Below, piece after piece: positions 23,070 through 34,640 of a stretch of DNA of 64,000 nucleotides; positions within the stretch are counted from its first letter, which is position 1; each line of letters begins with the position of its first letter. A model generated the notes under the pieces. The model was given only the letters and a program-made list of their open reading frames with translations, made no database searches and was not told where the DNA came from. A program made the translations under genes and the position numbers. The stretch is from Neoceratodus forsteri (taxonomy: Eukaryota; Chordata; Ceratodontiformes; Ceratodontidae), in the NCBI GenBank assembly GCA_016271365.2, contig CM057459.1, positions 485,225,501 through 485,289,500 on the forward strand, read 5' to 3'.

Positions 23070-24110
23070 GATATGGAGCTCACCTCCGTCACGTAGGATT
23101 TTAGGATGCCTAAGTGATCCAAGATAGTGAGCATAGGGGAGTCGGGTGGACAGTAGCAAGCTGCTACAAGTATGGGAATTGTGTGTGGGAGGGAGTTTTA
23201 TTAGCAGGGCATCTAGTGACTGCAGAGGCTGGGATAGCATGACAGGATTAAACTGTAGGGAGGATGCAATGCACATAGCTATACCACCTCCCCTTTTGGA
23301 GCCTGGGCAGTCATGCCAGATGACTGTCTTCCCAGGGATTATGATTTCAGCATCCTGTGTGTGAGGCTTCAGCCAAGTTTCTGAAATAATCAGAACATCA
23401 GGCCTGAGTGATAGGACTATAGGTTGTAGCAGGGATACTTTATTGAGTAAGCTGCAGATATTTAAATGAGCCAATTTTAAATCCCTAGGGAATTGGAGGG
23501 GAGAGGGGGGATGGGCCCTGGATTTAGCTTCACGTCACCAGCTATTAGGAACAGTAACATTAATAATTGCTTAGCTTTGTGTGTTACCCACTGAAGCTTG
23601 CTGGGGGTTGCATATGTCTGGGGATATTGAACTAAGGAGTCATAAGCTGGGACATTCAGGGTTAGTAGCCCATTGTGAAAGCTGCATGGCAATACAGAAG
23701 TACCGATTTTTCATTTGTTTAGGAGACATACGGGGGCCCGAAAGCAGGGGGAAGGGGCAGGAACAGACGGGGAGGCAGTCAGATTGTTGATTGCCAGGTG
23801 ATGAATCTGCATCATCTGGTAGGAGGATGGAGGGAGAAATGTCAATGGGGCAAGGACAGAGATTAGAGTTAGGTAAAAAGGCAACATGGTGAGCCTGCCT
23901 TCCAGGGTGCATGCTATAAGTAAGAGCCCTCTAGTGGAGGTAGACGATAAGCTGCCGAGGGGAAACTTGGCTGATAGGCTTAGCATGACACATGATCCAC
24001 CCTATATATTGACAAGTTCACCAAGGGTGGTGGTGAGAGTGGTGGGGCAGCCAACTCAAAGCATCGGCGGGGATCTCCTCCAGTTAGGTATTTGAAACTG
24101 GAGTTTGAAA
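23070..24110 (-). mobile_element. L2-clade LINE, 5' part of the split element (N-terminus and endonuclease start)
   Basis: Minus strand 23692-23480 encodes a leader ending in a hydrophobic run and GDVKLNPGP. From 23474 comes MAHLNICSLLNK, then IISETWLKP and GGGIAMCIASSL, the endonuclease N-terminus of L2. The frame breaks near 23150, and the remaining part reads TILDHLGILKSYVTEVSS up to the insertion point at 23073. It continues exactly into DFLGDFNW at 19180. The upstream part to about 24110 is probably leader or 5' UTR. Confidence 0.85.
23513..23572 (-). other. 2A-like motif (GDVKLNPGP) behind a hydrophobic stretch
   Basis: Minus strand codons give a leucine-rich run followed by IAGDVKLNPGP. 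This matches the 2A consensus D-V-E-x-N-P-G-P at every fixed position except E to K. Such motifs are known at the N-terminus of some APE-type LINEs, where they can act as co-translational skipping or signal-like sequences. Confidence 0.6.
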
Positions 24111-24131
24111 AGGGTGTTCTGTCTTTTACCT

Positions 24132-24209
24132 GATTTCAGCTTGATGTTCAGCCAGGAGAGGGCATGCTTTGGAGTAGTCCTTGTGACCACCTACTACAAC
24201 CTGGAGCTG
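24132..24209 (-). repeat. Outlying copy of the ~77-bp repeat
   Basis: Same unit as the array at 24883-25191 (GATTTCAGCTTGATGTTC ... CCTGGAGCT). It is preceded by the same ~55-bp lead (CTCCTCCAGTTAG, TATTTGAAACTGGAGTTTGA), which is also duplicated at 24827. About 670 bases separate it from the main array. Confidence 0.75.
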
Positions 24210-24882
24210 AGGAGAAATGCAGAAAAAGAGCAGCACTAAGTACAGGTAAGGGGAGGTGGGACTACATGGGGTGAGTGAAGAAAAGGTAGCTGCGGTGCTG
24301 GGGAAGTACAAAAACCAGGGCTACAAATTAAAGAATTACAGGTTACAAGCACTACATTGAAAGAGCTGCTCAGGATGAATTAAAAATAAATTAAGGGGGA
24401 TTACAAGTTACAAGCACTACACTGAAGGAGCTGATCAGGCTAAAATAAAATATGTGAAAGGAGTTACTCTGAGGAGTACTAAACCAATTTGTGAGCTTTT
24501 ATAATAAAGTGTCCTGCTCTGCCAAAATAAAAGTAAAAGTGCACTGCTCTGTCAAAATTGGTCTGCTTGTGAGCACAAGACTCAGTTACTAGAGTACAAT
24601 TACTTTATCATTAAAGTAAATCAGAACTACATAGAAAAATCCTTAGCGGCTGAGCTAATGCAGTTTAATTAAACTATCTGCACTGCTCTGCTGACACCTA
24701 TTAAATTAAGGCAGGCAGTCTGCATTAAATTAATTAAGGCATCAGTACAATGTAAGGCAAGCAGTCTGCAAAGTTCAGATTAAAGTTTGAAAAGTTTTCA
24801 CGCCAAATGTTCCAAGAGCTCTGGTTCTCCTCCAGTTAGATATTTGAAACTGGAGTTTGAAAAGGGTGCTCCATTTGGTATC

Positions 24883-25191
24883 TGATTTCAGCTTGACATT
24901 CGGCCGGAGGAGGGCAGGCTTCGGAGTGGCCCTCATGACCACCTACTTTGACCCGGAGCTGATTTCAGCTTGATGTTTGTCCAGGGGTGGGCAGGCTTCG
25001 GAGTGGCTCTCGCAACCACCTACTACGACCTGGAGCTGATTTCAGTTCGATGTTCGGCCGGGGAGGGCAAGCTTCAGAGTGGCCCTCGCGACCACCTACT
25101 ATGACCAGGAGCTGATTTCTGCTCGATGTTCGGCCGGGGGGAGGGCAGACTTTGGAGTGGCCCTCATGACCACCTACTAAGACCCAGAGCT
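24883..25191 (-). repeat. Four tandem ~77-bp repeats, probable LINE 5' UTR monomers
   Basis: Units begin at 24883, 24961, 25038 and 25114, each starting GATTTC(A/T)G and containing GGCCGG, then GAGGGCAGGCTT, GGAGTGGC and GACCACCTACT, and ending GAGCT. They are 76-78 bp long, about 85-90% alike, and richer in CpG than their surroundings. They lie directly upstream (in element sense) of the minus-strand L2 coding region. That position fits promoter monomers such as those at the 5' end of mouse L1; the promoter role is inference. Confidence 0.75.
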
Positions 25192-25716
25192 GAGGAGTAT
25201 TATGACTGACAACCCCAAGGAAGACCCCATCCACTGATTTGCCAATACTCTGGAGATCCGAAACCCTAACATTTTTCATTTCCCTACTTCATGCAATTTG
25301 CATATTCAACCATAATGTTTGCATTAACATATTGTGCAATTAATTTCCCTTCCTTTTGTGATAGTGGAATAGTATCATCATTTGCGCAGATACCTTTAGG
25401 ACCTGCATAAAATGAAATAAATAGAATACTGGAGATAATCCTGACCTAGATCATGGGCCCATCAACCTCAGGAAGGCTCCCCAGTCCACCACAATGTGTC
25501 ATGTGTGCACAAGAACACTGCTCTGTCTCTCCCCAGGCTAGGGCCAATTCTGCATGGTGTTGAATCCCCCCTCCTTGTTCGTTACTCTGGCTTACTGAGC
25601 TTGCACCCAAACTCAGGTCACTGGCATGGGAAGGCAATGTGGACCCCACTAGGGCAACGGACTACCCTGCAAACGTTACTTTATAATCTTTGTTTGTGAC
25701 ATTTTGCCTTCCAAAT
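25192..25716. other. No gene seen
   Basis: Noncoding. Two short overlapping open frames (67 codons) on opposite strands near 25450-25700 have no recognisable content. Confidence 0.45.
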
Positions 25717-26500
25717 TTTAACAGCCTTTTTTATGACCCCTCCTTCTTATCATGACAGGTGTCATTTAATAACATACTGGCCAGCATGTGATTTTGTGTC
25801 AGAAGTGCAAAAGCACATGCTGGCCAGAATTTGAAAAATGACAGCTGTCATGTTCATGTGATGGCACGGAGAAATGACTATGCTGAAAATGTGTGGTTAA
25901 AATATTGAAAATTAACAAAGCTATGAGTGTGTGTAGAAATATTGCAATATACCTTCATAACATTGTTGTTTTTTAATATTTTTACCCCAAATTTTCAACA
26001 TAGTATTCTTATGGACCCACCTCATGAACCGGTAGGTGAACATTTTCAAATTCCCCCTGAAGCATCATTTCGTGTCACAGGTGTGAAAGCACATTTTGTC
26101 CAGGATTTGAAAAATGACAGCTGTAATGTTTATGAGGTGGTATGAAAAAATGGCTATGTTGAAAATTTGAAGTCAAAATGATGAAAACTGCCAGTTATGA
26201 ACGAGCATAGAAATATTTCAACTTACGCTCCTAACTTGGCCATTTTTATATATTTTTTGCCCACATTTTCAACATGGCCTTTTTGGGACCCCACCTCATG
26301 AACAAGGGTGGTGAAATTATTCAAATCCATCCTGAAAGGAGATTTCATGCAGTGATTGCAAAATCACCTTTCAGGCTGGATTTACATAATTTCCCTGCAC
26401 TTGTTCATGAGGTGGGGTCCCAAAAATACCATGCTGAAAATTTAGGAAATAAAATATATATAAAAATTACCAAGTTATGAAGAAAAGTTCAAAACACTGT
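25717..26500. repeat. Tandem array of palindromic ~275-bp units
   Basis: Three units are set about 275 bases apart; the shared AAAAATGACAGCTGT(C/A)ATGTT occurs at 25832 and 26109. Each unit is itself a hairpin. In the third, 26285-26345 (GGGACCCCACCTCATGAAC...) pairs with 26360-26421 (...GTTCATGAGGTGGGGTCCC). The spacers between hairpins are also inverted (AAAATGGCTATGTTGAAAAT against ATTTTCAACATGGCCTTTTT). The array therefore alternates two palindromes. It has no coding capacity. Confidence 0.75.
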
Positions 26501-27236
26501 GAAATACATTATAAGGCACTTACCTGTTCTCCTCAGTTTCTGGTCCAGCATTGAAGAGTGAAGATGTGTCTCTGGTCCAGAGAGGATTATGGCATTTGAC
26601 CTTGGCTGGGTAAGTATGGGGTAAGGAGAGGTGTACCATCCTGGGTGCTGAGTGGTGGGGGTGCAGTGGGGACAGCAGCAGACAACGAGGGACTGTTTTC
26701 TTTATTTCAGGAATAAAAAATGTCAAAAGTCATGGCAGGATGGTTTTCTTTTTTTCATGTAGCGCCAACACTGAGGATCAAGCATCCAGCTGGATTGAGG
26801 GGGATGGAGGTTGTCTGTTTCAACAGTGGGGATTTTGTACCATAGTGTCAGAAACTATAAATTAAGGGCATAAGGGGGACATAAGTAGGTGGGAGGTACC
26901 TCTGACTCTGGGGATGTGACATCCAAGTGTCAGCATCAGCATGACACTTGGAGGCACCTGGGGATGGGTGCTGCAGTGTCACAGACTGCTGGGTCAGGGG
27001 AAGGAGGTTGTTTATGCCAGCACTGGGGATTGGGTCCCATTGGTGTTGGCAAATATATATTACAGGTGTTGGGGGGCAACATCACAGAGAGGAGGGGGGA
27101 ATGAACCAGCACTGGGGGTGGGGAACCAGTTATTGAACTATATTACTAATAATTAAGCTGTCACCAGGGATTGAGCACTCCAGTGTCCAGTTTAAATCAA
27201 TAAAGCCACTTATGTGTCTAATGGTGGACACAAGGG

Positions 27237-27239
<3 letters not shown>
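26501..27239. other. Noncoding, purine-rich, no gene seen
   Basis: Contains loosely repeated G-rich phrases (CACTGGGGATTGGGTCCC, CAGCACTGGGGGTGGG), suggesting a decayed minisatellite, but no clear period. No coding motif. Confidence 0.4.

Positions 27240-27277
<38 letters not shown>
27240..27277. repeat. (AC)n microsatellite
   Basis: Nineteen uninterrupted AC units. Confidence 0.97.
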
Positions 27278-27279
<2 letters not shown>

Positions 27280-27973
27280 CATAGCACACTCAGCAGGGGC
27301 AGGATTACACTCTGACACATAGCACCATTCCTGCTGAATGAAAACAGCAGGAATGCATAGGCAAACAGGGAACCAGCCTGCTGCCTGATAAATGAGAGCA
27401 TTTTCATAATACAACCACATTACTTCATATGATCATAAAAATTCAGTTATTTTTCATAAAGCTGAATTTTTAACTGCGTATGCTCAGAAACTGAACTGTT
27501 TTTCTTAAACGTTTTAAAAATTACTATAGATCGCGAGACAGAAACCACAAAAGTGGGGGGCGTGGTCTGGATGGCGGCAAGATAACAGCCTAAAAACTTT
27601 GCTCCTTCCCTCCTTGGTATTGTTTGTTCAGTTAACGATGTGAACCGATTCCCGCAGTCCATGCAAACATAACAGTCAGCTAGCAGAAGTCACTGCTGTA
27701 GTATGTGAGCACTCTGGTCACCGATATTCCACCTGTGACGGCAAATCACTACAGTTTAGTTTGTGCATCCCAGACCTGGCATCATGATACAGCAGCATCC
27801 CGTGGCCTATAAGCCGGCCCAGCAAAAGGCTGCAATGCATGCACAGTACCTGAATCTGCAGACTGCCTTCCCCCTCCTGATTTCTCTACCCAACTATACA
27901 GTGCTAAGGAGGATTAACTTGCCTACTGCATTTCTCCTTGGGGTACTTGTTTCTCTTTCCTGCTCACCCAGAC

Positions 27974-28790
27974 ATGGCCTCTTCCAATCAAATGACTCAG
28001 CTGTTGGTCCCTAGCCCCATGGACATCGCGGTCCCAGTGGCGGAATCACTAACTTATATCACCAAAATGTTGGAGACTTTATTGTCTTGGGTAGAAGGCA
28101 TCAGTGCCACCCTGGCTGGTAATGTTGTGGATGTCCGCCACCTCGAAGATAGCTGCAACGTGGTCGAACAATGTACAGAGGATCTTGAGCAACAGCAGCA
28201 CAAGGTTTGGCACAAACCACAAGAGCATGAGGCCATAATGAACAAACTATGGGAAAGGGATGAAGACCAAGAAAATCGGTGATGCCGCAATAATATTATG
28301 ATCTTGGGCATCCCCAAAGGCCTAGAGGGGCCTAATAAGGAGAGGTTCCTTAATGACTCCATACCGTGGATGCTGGGTGACTGGTGGAGGGGCCCAGTGG
28401 ATGTGGGGAGAGCACACAGACTTGGGGATAGGGTAGACCCCACTGGTACACCCCCTTGGCCCATTATAGCATACCTGCTAAGGTACTCAGTAAAAGAGCA
28501 GTTCCTTAGAGTGGCCCAAGATTTGGGAGATGTTGAATGGAGGGGAGCCAAAATATTTTTCTACAGGGACTACTCACATGAGGTGGCTATGAAAAGGAAG
28601 GCCTTTATTCCCAGCAAGCAAATCCTAAAAGAAAACAATTTTAAATATCGCTTTAAAAAGCTGCCCTCTCTCCTGGTCTCCTAGGATGGGAAGGATTTTC
28701 TTGAAAATTCGGCCCAGGACTTGGACGTATGGCTCCATACCCACTGGCTGAGACTACCACTCAGCACTACAAATCCCAGGAGGCTCTGGG
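27974..28790 (+). pseudogene. L1 ORF1 protein (coiled coil, RRM, C-terminal domain), two stops
   Basis: The start MASSNQMTQLL at 27974 follows the 5' UTR. Residues ~25-100 look like a coiled coil (VVEQCTEDLEQQQHKVWH). Then come the RRM (NNIMILGIPKGLEG) and the C-terminal domain (VGRAHRLGDR, GAKIFFYRDYSHEVAMKRK), the order of L1 ORF1p, a trimeric RNA-binding chaperone. An in-frame TGA at 28280-28282 splits coil from RRM; a CGA arginine codon fits the family there, which suggests CpG decay. A TAG at 28682-28684 replaces a likely Trp codon, after which DGKDFLENSAQDLDVWL continues in frame. The original stop is uncertain, near 28790. Confidence 0.85.
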
Positions 28791-30890
28791 TCCCTGAAGA
28801 CCAAATGACTAAGAGGAGGAGTGGTAAAGGAGAAGGCAGACTCTAGAGGGACCATAAACAGGAGTGGACTGGTCCATGCCCTAAATCCTCCAGTGGTAGA
28901 TCTGAGGCAGCACAAGTCACAATCAGCCAGTTCCATGGGCTGCCTATACACCCAAAACAATCACAGAAGATGGAGCAAGCTCTCCAAGAGCATCGTAGAC
29001 CCTCCCTAGAACAAAGGCCTTGCCAGCGTTCTCATAGCGGACAGTGAGGCAGGGGCAAGAGCCTGATTTTTCCCACCTCCCCACCTGCTAAAATGCCAAG
29101 TGCGGATGCCTCTAGTGAAGAGGAACATGTTGAGGATACCCGGGGAAAAGATGAGGATTTTATGGACACTGCCCCCCCAACTGACTGGGCTGAGGAATCC
29201 AAAAATCAGACAGAAGCTTCAGCTGAGATTGACTCTGAAGAGATACATCCAGGACTGGTAAAACCAGGACTTAAAACTGCTGGTACTCCTCCACTGAAGA
29301 CTGAACATCCTTCCCGGTCTCAAACAGATGCTTAAGGCTGATTTAGACTGACCCTGTGCCACCAGTATGGACTGTGTTTTTGCTGTAACTCAGCTAAGTA
29401 CTGCTTTTCTGTGGTCTTATTTTGGGGGGGTTACCTGTCTGGGGCAAATGGCTGAGTCACCTGGGGTAACCCGTTATTGGTCTACTTCTCCCCCCATCTT
29501 GGACACCAAGGCAGTGTCCAAGCCTTGCAGTCTTTGGAGGGGGACCAGGGTGTGTGAGCGAAGGTCTGTACCCCCCATCTCACGGTCTCATCCCCTTTGA
29601 TAGGGGCCCTCATGCTTGATTTAGAAGATCTCGGCACCACCCCTTCCCACATGGGGCTCCACGCAGGGGCTATGCGCCGGGTACTTTCCTTCTCTTCTAG
29701 TTTTCATTTGCGTGGGCTCAGACACCATTGCTAGGGTGAGTTCCCGTTCTAGACATGGGGTCAAGACGGCTCCCCCATTAGCCAATACAGGTAGTGTTTC
29801 TTTTTTTTCTCTTTTTCCTCCCAGCAATTGGTCAACCCCCTGGGAGTTAGGCTCCCTCCCCTTCCAAGTCAAAGAGGGGATCTCATCAACAGTCCCCCTT
29901 CCCTTCAGCCTCTCCCCTTCTGTGCTGCGCCTGCCCCTGATGCTCCAACGGTTGAGGATAAACCAAGCTTCTTCCATTTTTTTTTCTCAGGGGGCCTAAC
30001 TCCATTTCTCGCCACTCCATTTCTTTTCACTCTCTGGCCTGCACAGAAATTGGTTCATGTTTGGTAGGTGTATCGCTCTTTGTTATATGTTTACCTAGTT
30101 CTAATATGACCAGATGCTGTTCACATTCATGTAAGGTTTGACTAAGTATTGTTGCATGTAGTTCTTCTGGCTGGTTTCCTGGGGTGGTTTATCTTCCCTC
30201 CTTGTTTATCCTGATGTACCCCCTGTTATGTGGACCTTCTGTATCAGGTTCCCTCACAGTGGTGGTTGATGGCCAGGGAGGGAAGGGCCTGAGAATGTCT
30301 CTAGGTTCCTCTCTTGCCCCAACTGGACATTGAGAAAGCACGGCTGGAATCAAAGGCTTCCCCCTTGGTTCCTCGTGCATACCTCGGTTGTCTTTAGTGC
30401 ATACCATTGCTTAAGACTCCAACAGTGCAGTACACTGAGTGTTAGCAGCAGCGTTGCACCTGCCCGGACTCCAGCCTCTTCCCTTCTTGTATGGACCAGT
30501 GTTAGCCATTCGTCGGAGGATCATGTATGGCCCAGGTTGGCATTTATTCTTGAAGGCCCCCTTCATGACCCCAGGCTTTTCCTTCAGATTATTAGTAGGG
30601 AATATAGCCCAGATTAACTGGGCTGACACTGGTTGATAAGGGTTGTGCTGATTAGGATTACATTTCTCCATCTCTATCTCCCTCCTTTTAGCTCCACCAC
30701 CCAGGGCAGGAATGCGGACCGAGTGCCCGTGGTTGACACAGACTGGATGAGCCTAGGGGTTGGAACCCACAATAGGGGCTCTGCTTCTCTTTCCAAGCCC
30801 TAGGGTGCACCTTGTGCCTTTATCCTTCCCCACTTTAGGCCAGTGGGACAATTTCACAGGCTAGAGGTAGCAGGTCTCTAAGCATAGATC
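28791..30890 (+). other. Unusually long inter-ORF segment of the L1, with a small acidic reading frame
   Basis: Between ORF1 and ORF2 lie ~2.1 kb, where most L1s have tens of bases. 29093-29335 is an open frame of 80 codons rich in Glu and Asp (SADASSEEEHVEDTRGKDED near its start); it might be a displaced ORF1 tail or a separate product. The rest (29340-30890) is GC-rich, with many short frames in both directions and no recognised domain. No TSD or tail marks a later insertion inside it. Confidence 0.5.
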
Positions 30891-33800
30891 ATGTCTAGCT
30901 CTTCCCATCAGGGACAGAGGTTGGTATCATGGAATGCCAAGGATCTCAACCACCCGGTGAAAAGGTCTAAGGTATTGTACCAACTTCGCTATTTACATGC
31001 CGAAGTTGCACTTATTCAAGAGACACACCTCAATGGCTTAGAAAGTCCTGGGTAGGGTGGGTCGTGTCTAGCTCCACTTTATCCAAATCGGGGGGGGGGG
31101 TAGCTATACTAATCCACAAGTCATGCTACTTGGGTGGAGGAAGTGGTTAAATCAGACCCCCAGGGGAGCTGGGTAGCGGCCCAGTTTGTATACCCCGGTG
31201 GCAAGGTAGTGATGGTGAATGTGTATGGGCCTAATGTGGACTCCTCAGACATTTTTCCTCAAGTGAGCCAAGCGTTATCCCAGCTCACTGAAGATGACAT
31301 AGATCTCCCCATTACTGTGAGTGGAGACTTTAACTTGGTGGATGATTTTTTCTTAGACAAGTCTAGCCCCACCCAGCACTCTCATCCCAAAGCTAGGGCA
31401 GCCCTTCAAGAGATAAGGGAGGAGTGGGGACTTATTGACCCCTGGCAGAGGGATAACCCCACAGGGAGAGACTACACATTATTCTCACCCGTACATAACA
31501 CTCACAGCTGTATCGACTTCTGGCTAGCCAATCACAGGGCGGCTCATAGCATCCATAGCTGGGGGATTGGCAACATTGTAATTTCAGATCATGTTCCCAT
31601 CTCTTGCAGCTTCCATCCTCTGAGTAATTACCCCTCTTCCACCAGATGGAGATGCAACCCCTTGCTCTTGAGGGACAAGGAGTTTTGCATCTAGATGAGG
31701 AAGGGAGCAGCTTCATATTTTGCAGAAAACCCCGAGGGGGAAATCAGCGCAAGTGCGGTTTGGGAGGCATTTGAAGCAGTTTTGAGGGGATTCATAATAG
31801 CGTACTCAGCAGCTAAAAACAAGGAATGATGGGAAGAGACCTCCAACCTACAAACCAAGCTGGTTGATCTGGAGGCCAAATTCAAAGACAACAGCTGCAA
31901 TGAAGGCTCGCTTTTGCCTGCCATCCTGGGACTGAAGTATAAGATTAATACATTATTGGAACGTAAAGCCAAATGGCAACTACTCAGAGCCAAACATAGG
32001 TTCTGGGAAGGCAGGGACAAGGGATGCAAGCTCTTGGCCTACCACCTGTGCAAGCAGCAAGCGTCCTCCCGGATAAATGCATTAAGGGACCATAAGGGCT
32101 GCATCACCTTGAACTCCAAAGGCATAATCAATGTAATGAAATGGTTCTATCAGGACCTTTATGAGTCCAAATCCCTCTTGAAGGCAAAAGACTTTGGTTG
32201 CACAATCTGGGAGTTCAGTGGTTCTACCCCTCTGCCTCAGTTACCTGAGGAGCTGTCCCGTAAGCTAGATGCCCCGTTATCCCTCTCAGTGCTCAAGAAG
32301 GCCCTTTTGCAGCTAGCTAAGGGGAAGGCACCAGGGCTAGATGGCATGACCATGGAGTTATATCAATTGTTAGAAAATGAGATCTCTGCTCCACTCCTGA
32401 GGGCCTCACAAGAGTCACACAACCAGGGTTCACTTCCCCCATCCATAAAAGAGGCACTGGTAACACTTATGCCTTAGAAGTCCTCAGACCGTTTAGATTG
32501 TGCCAATGTCCGGCCAATCTCCCTGCTCTCAGTACACACAAAGATCGTTGCAAAGGCTCTAGCCAATAGACTGGTGGATGCCCTGCCTCGAGTGATACAC
32601 CCTTCTCAAGTGGGTTTTAGAAAAGGCAAGACAGGAGCAGACAACCTGAGGCTGGTGCTTAACTTAAAATGGCTGGCACTCCAATCTCATACCCCTATGG
32701 CTGCCCTCGTGATCGACTTTACCAAAGCCTTCGACTCAGTGGAGTGGGGATATCTCCACAGGATCCTGGAGGTGTATGGGTTCGGTCCATACTTCTGCCA
32801 GTGGATCTCTGCCCTTTACCATGCCGCTACAGCTAGGATTCTCACTAATAAGGACATGTCCTCCCTCTTCACCCTTAGGAGGGGCACCAGGCAGGGTTGT
32901 CCCTTCTCCCAGCTACTGTTTCTCATTGCACTTGATCCACTTGCCTGTAGACTGATAGCCACCCCAGAGATACAGGGTATACAGGTGCAGGGACAGGAGT
33001 TCCTAGTCTGTTCATATGCAGATGACCTACTCCTCACCCTTACTAACCCACAGCACTCAATTTCTAAAGTCATAAATATTCTAGATGTATTTGCACGTCT
33101 TTGGACTCCAGATGAGTCAGAAAAAGACCATGTTGTCATCCCTCAATCTCTCTTGTTTCAAAGATTGTCTTCAAGGCACCTCTATCAGTTGGGATCCACA
33201 AGGTTTTTCTTAATTAGGAATCACTGTCACTGTGAGGTGGAAGGAGCTGGTGGATGACAACTTTAACCCCTTGTTGCCTCTTTAACTGCTGAGATTCACC
33301 ACTGTATGAGACTACTTCTCTCATTTAAAGGCAAAATCTAGGTTGTGAGGATGTTTTTCTCTCCAAAATATCATATATTTTCTATAACATTGCCCTGCCA
33401 CCATCACAGAAGCTGTTCTGGACCTTGGACAAATTAGTATCACATCTGCTGTGGCAGACTAAAGCAGTCAGGTGGGGCAGAGCCAAGCTGAGGGTGCACT
33501 GGTCTAAAGGGGGACTTGGTTTTAAGGTTACTATTTAGCATACAGAATGGCACAGGCCACCAAGTGGTTCATCCCCTCTCCGTTCCTAGCACACCTGTGG
33601 GTCTTACTTGAGGAGACCTTGGCAGGCTCAAGAGGTCTGGGTGCTCTTCTATGTTCAGCTACCCCCCCAGATCAAGTTCCCTCCTCCATTTTACTGGAAA
33701 TTGGGTGGGCATGGCGCGCTGGCATAGTTATTACCTGTACACCTAGGGTAGCCTGGAATCTTCCATTTGAATTTACTCCACTCTGGAACAACCCACAACC

Positions 33801-34640
33801 TTTAGTCAACCGGCGGCCACTTCGGTGGTCCTCCTGGATGGGCAAAGGTGTCCACATGGTTAGGGATCTTTATTCCCCCGGCTCTAAAGAGTTAATGCCA
33901 TTCATATAATTGCAGGAAAAGTATGCTCTCTCCAAGCAGGACTTCTGGAGATATCTCCAGATAAACAGCACTATCCGTGCTCTGAAAATCCCAATGGGAG
34001 CTTGATGACAAATAGAGCTTGTTCGGCTCTTTTCATCTCCCTGGAAAGCAAAGGGGGCTAGCAGGTAGAATATGTAAGGTGGTCAGGGACTCCCAGCCAG
34101 TGGGCAATGACAGCTGCTGGAGGAAATGGGAGCAGGAGCTACAAGTGACCATCCTCCCCAGATTGCTGAACCTGTTGCATACAAGCAGCCCATTTTGCCT
34201 ATAGAGACTCCTGTAGTCAAGTTCTTCAATTAAAAATTATCTTAAGGTGGCACAGAATGTCAGTCATGCTCCTGGCCTTGGGTCTTCTTAACAGTGCTCA
34301 GTGCTGGAGTTGCCATCATAGCCTGGCCCACCTGCTGTATGTGGTGTGGCAGTGTTCTAAACTGGCACACTTCTGGAACTCCATGTTTGAGGACTGCTCT
34401 ACAGAGCTTGGGTCAGCTATCATACAAGATAATCCACCCTTGCTGCTAGGTGACACGACCTCCCTACATACCCTAACTTCCTCCCAGCGTGAATGACTCC
34501 TGGCAGCTTTGCTAGAAGCCAAAAGACTTGTGCTCATGAAATGAAGATAGGCCTCCCCTTCCTCTCTCTTGGTTTTGGCACTCTGCGTTAGCCAAGGTGG
34601 CCTGCTTTGAAAGACTGTCCTACTGTAACTTGGATGAAAA
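30891..34640 (+). pseudogene. L1 ORF2 (endonuclease and reverse transcriptase), frameshifted
   Basis: The start MSSSSHQGQRLVSWNAK lies at 30891, and EN motifs follow: ALIQETHL near 31010, VNVYGPNVD near 31225, SGDFNLV near 31320 and SDHVPISC near 31590. RT spans about 32310-33100: KGKAPGLDGMTMELY, RPISLLSVHTKIVAK, GFRKGKTGADNL, motif A VIDFTKAFDSVEWGYL, GTRQGCPFSQLLF, and an intact YADD at 33015-33026. The C-terminal region continues to about 34640 (GGLGFKV near 33510). Frame changes occur near 31050, 31700, 32475 (TAG), 33115 and several later points. The catalytic motifs survive, so decay is moderate. Confidence 0.88.

Noticed and set aside
24883..25191. A CRISPR-like array
   Set aside because: The units are contiguous with no unique spacers, and the context is a vertebrate LINE.
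27130..27420. A Cys/Val-repeat protein on the minus strand
   Set aside because: It comes from the (AC)n microsatellite at 27240-27277.
29621..30671. Several 70-118 codon frames on both strands in the L1 inter-ORF segment
   Set aside because: Overlapping, contradictory frames in GC-rich DNA with no family likeness; only the acidic frame at 29093-29335 seemed worth mentioning.
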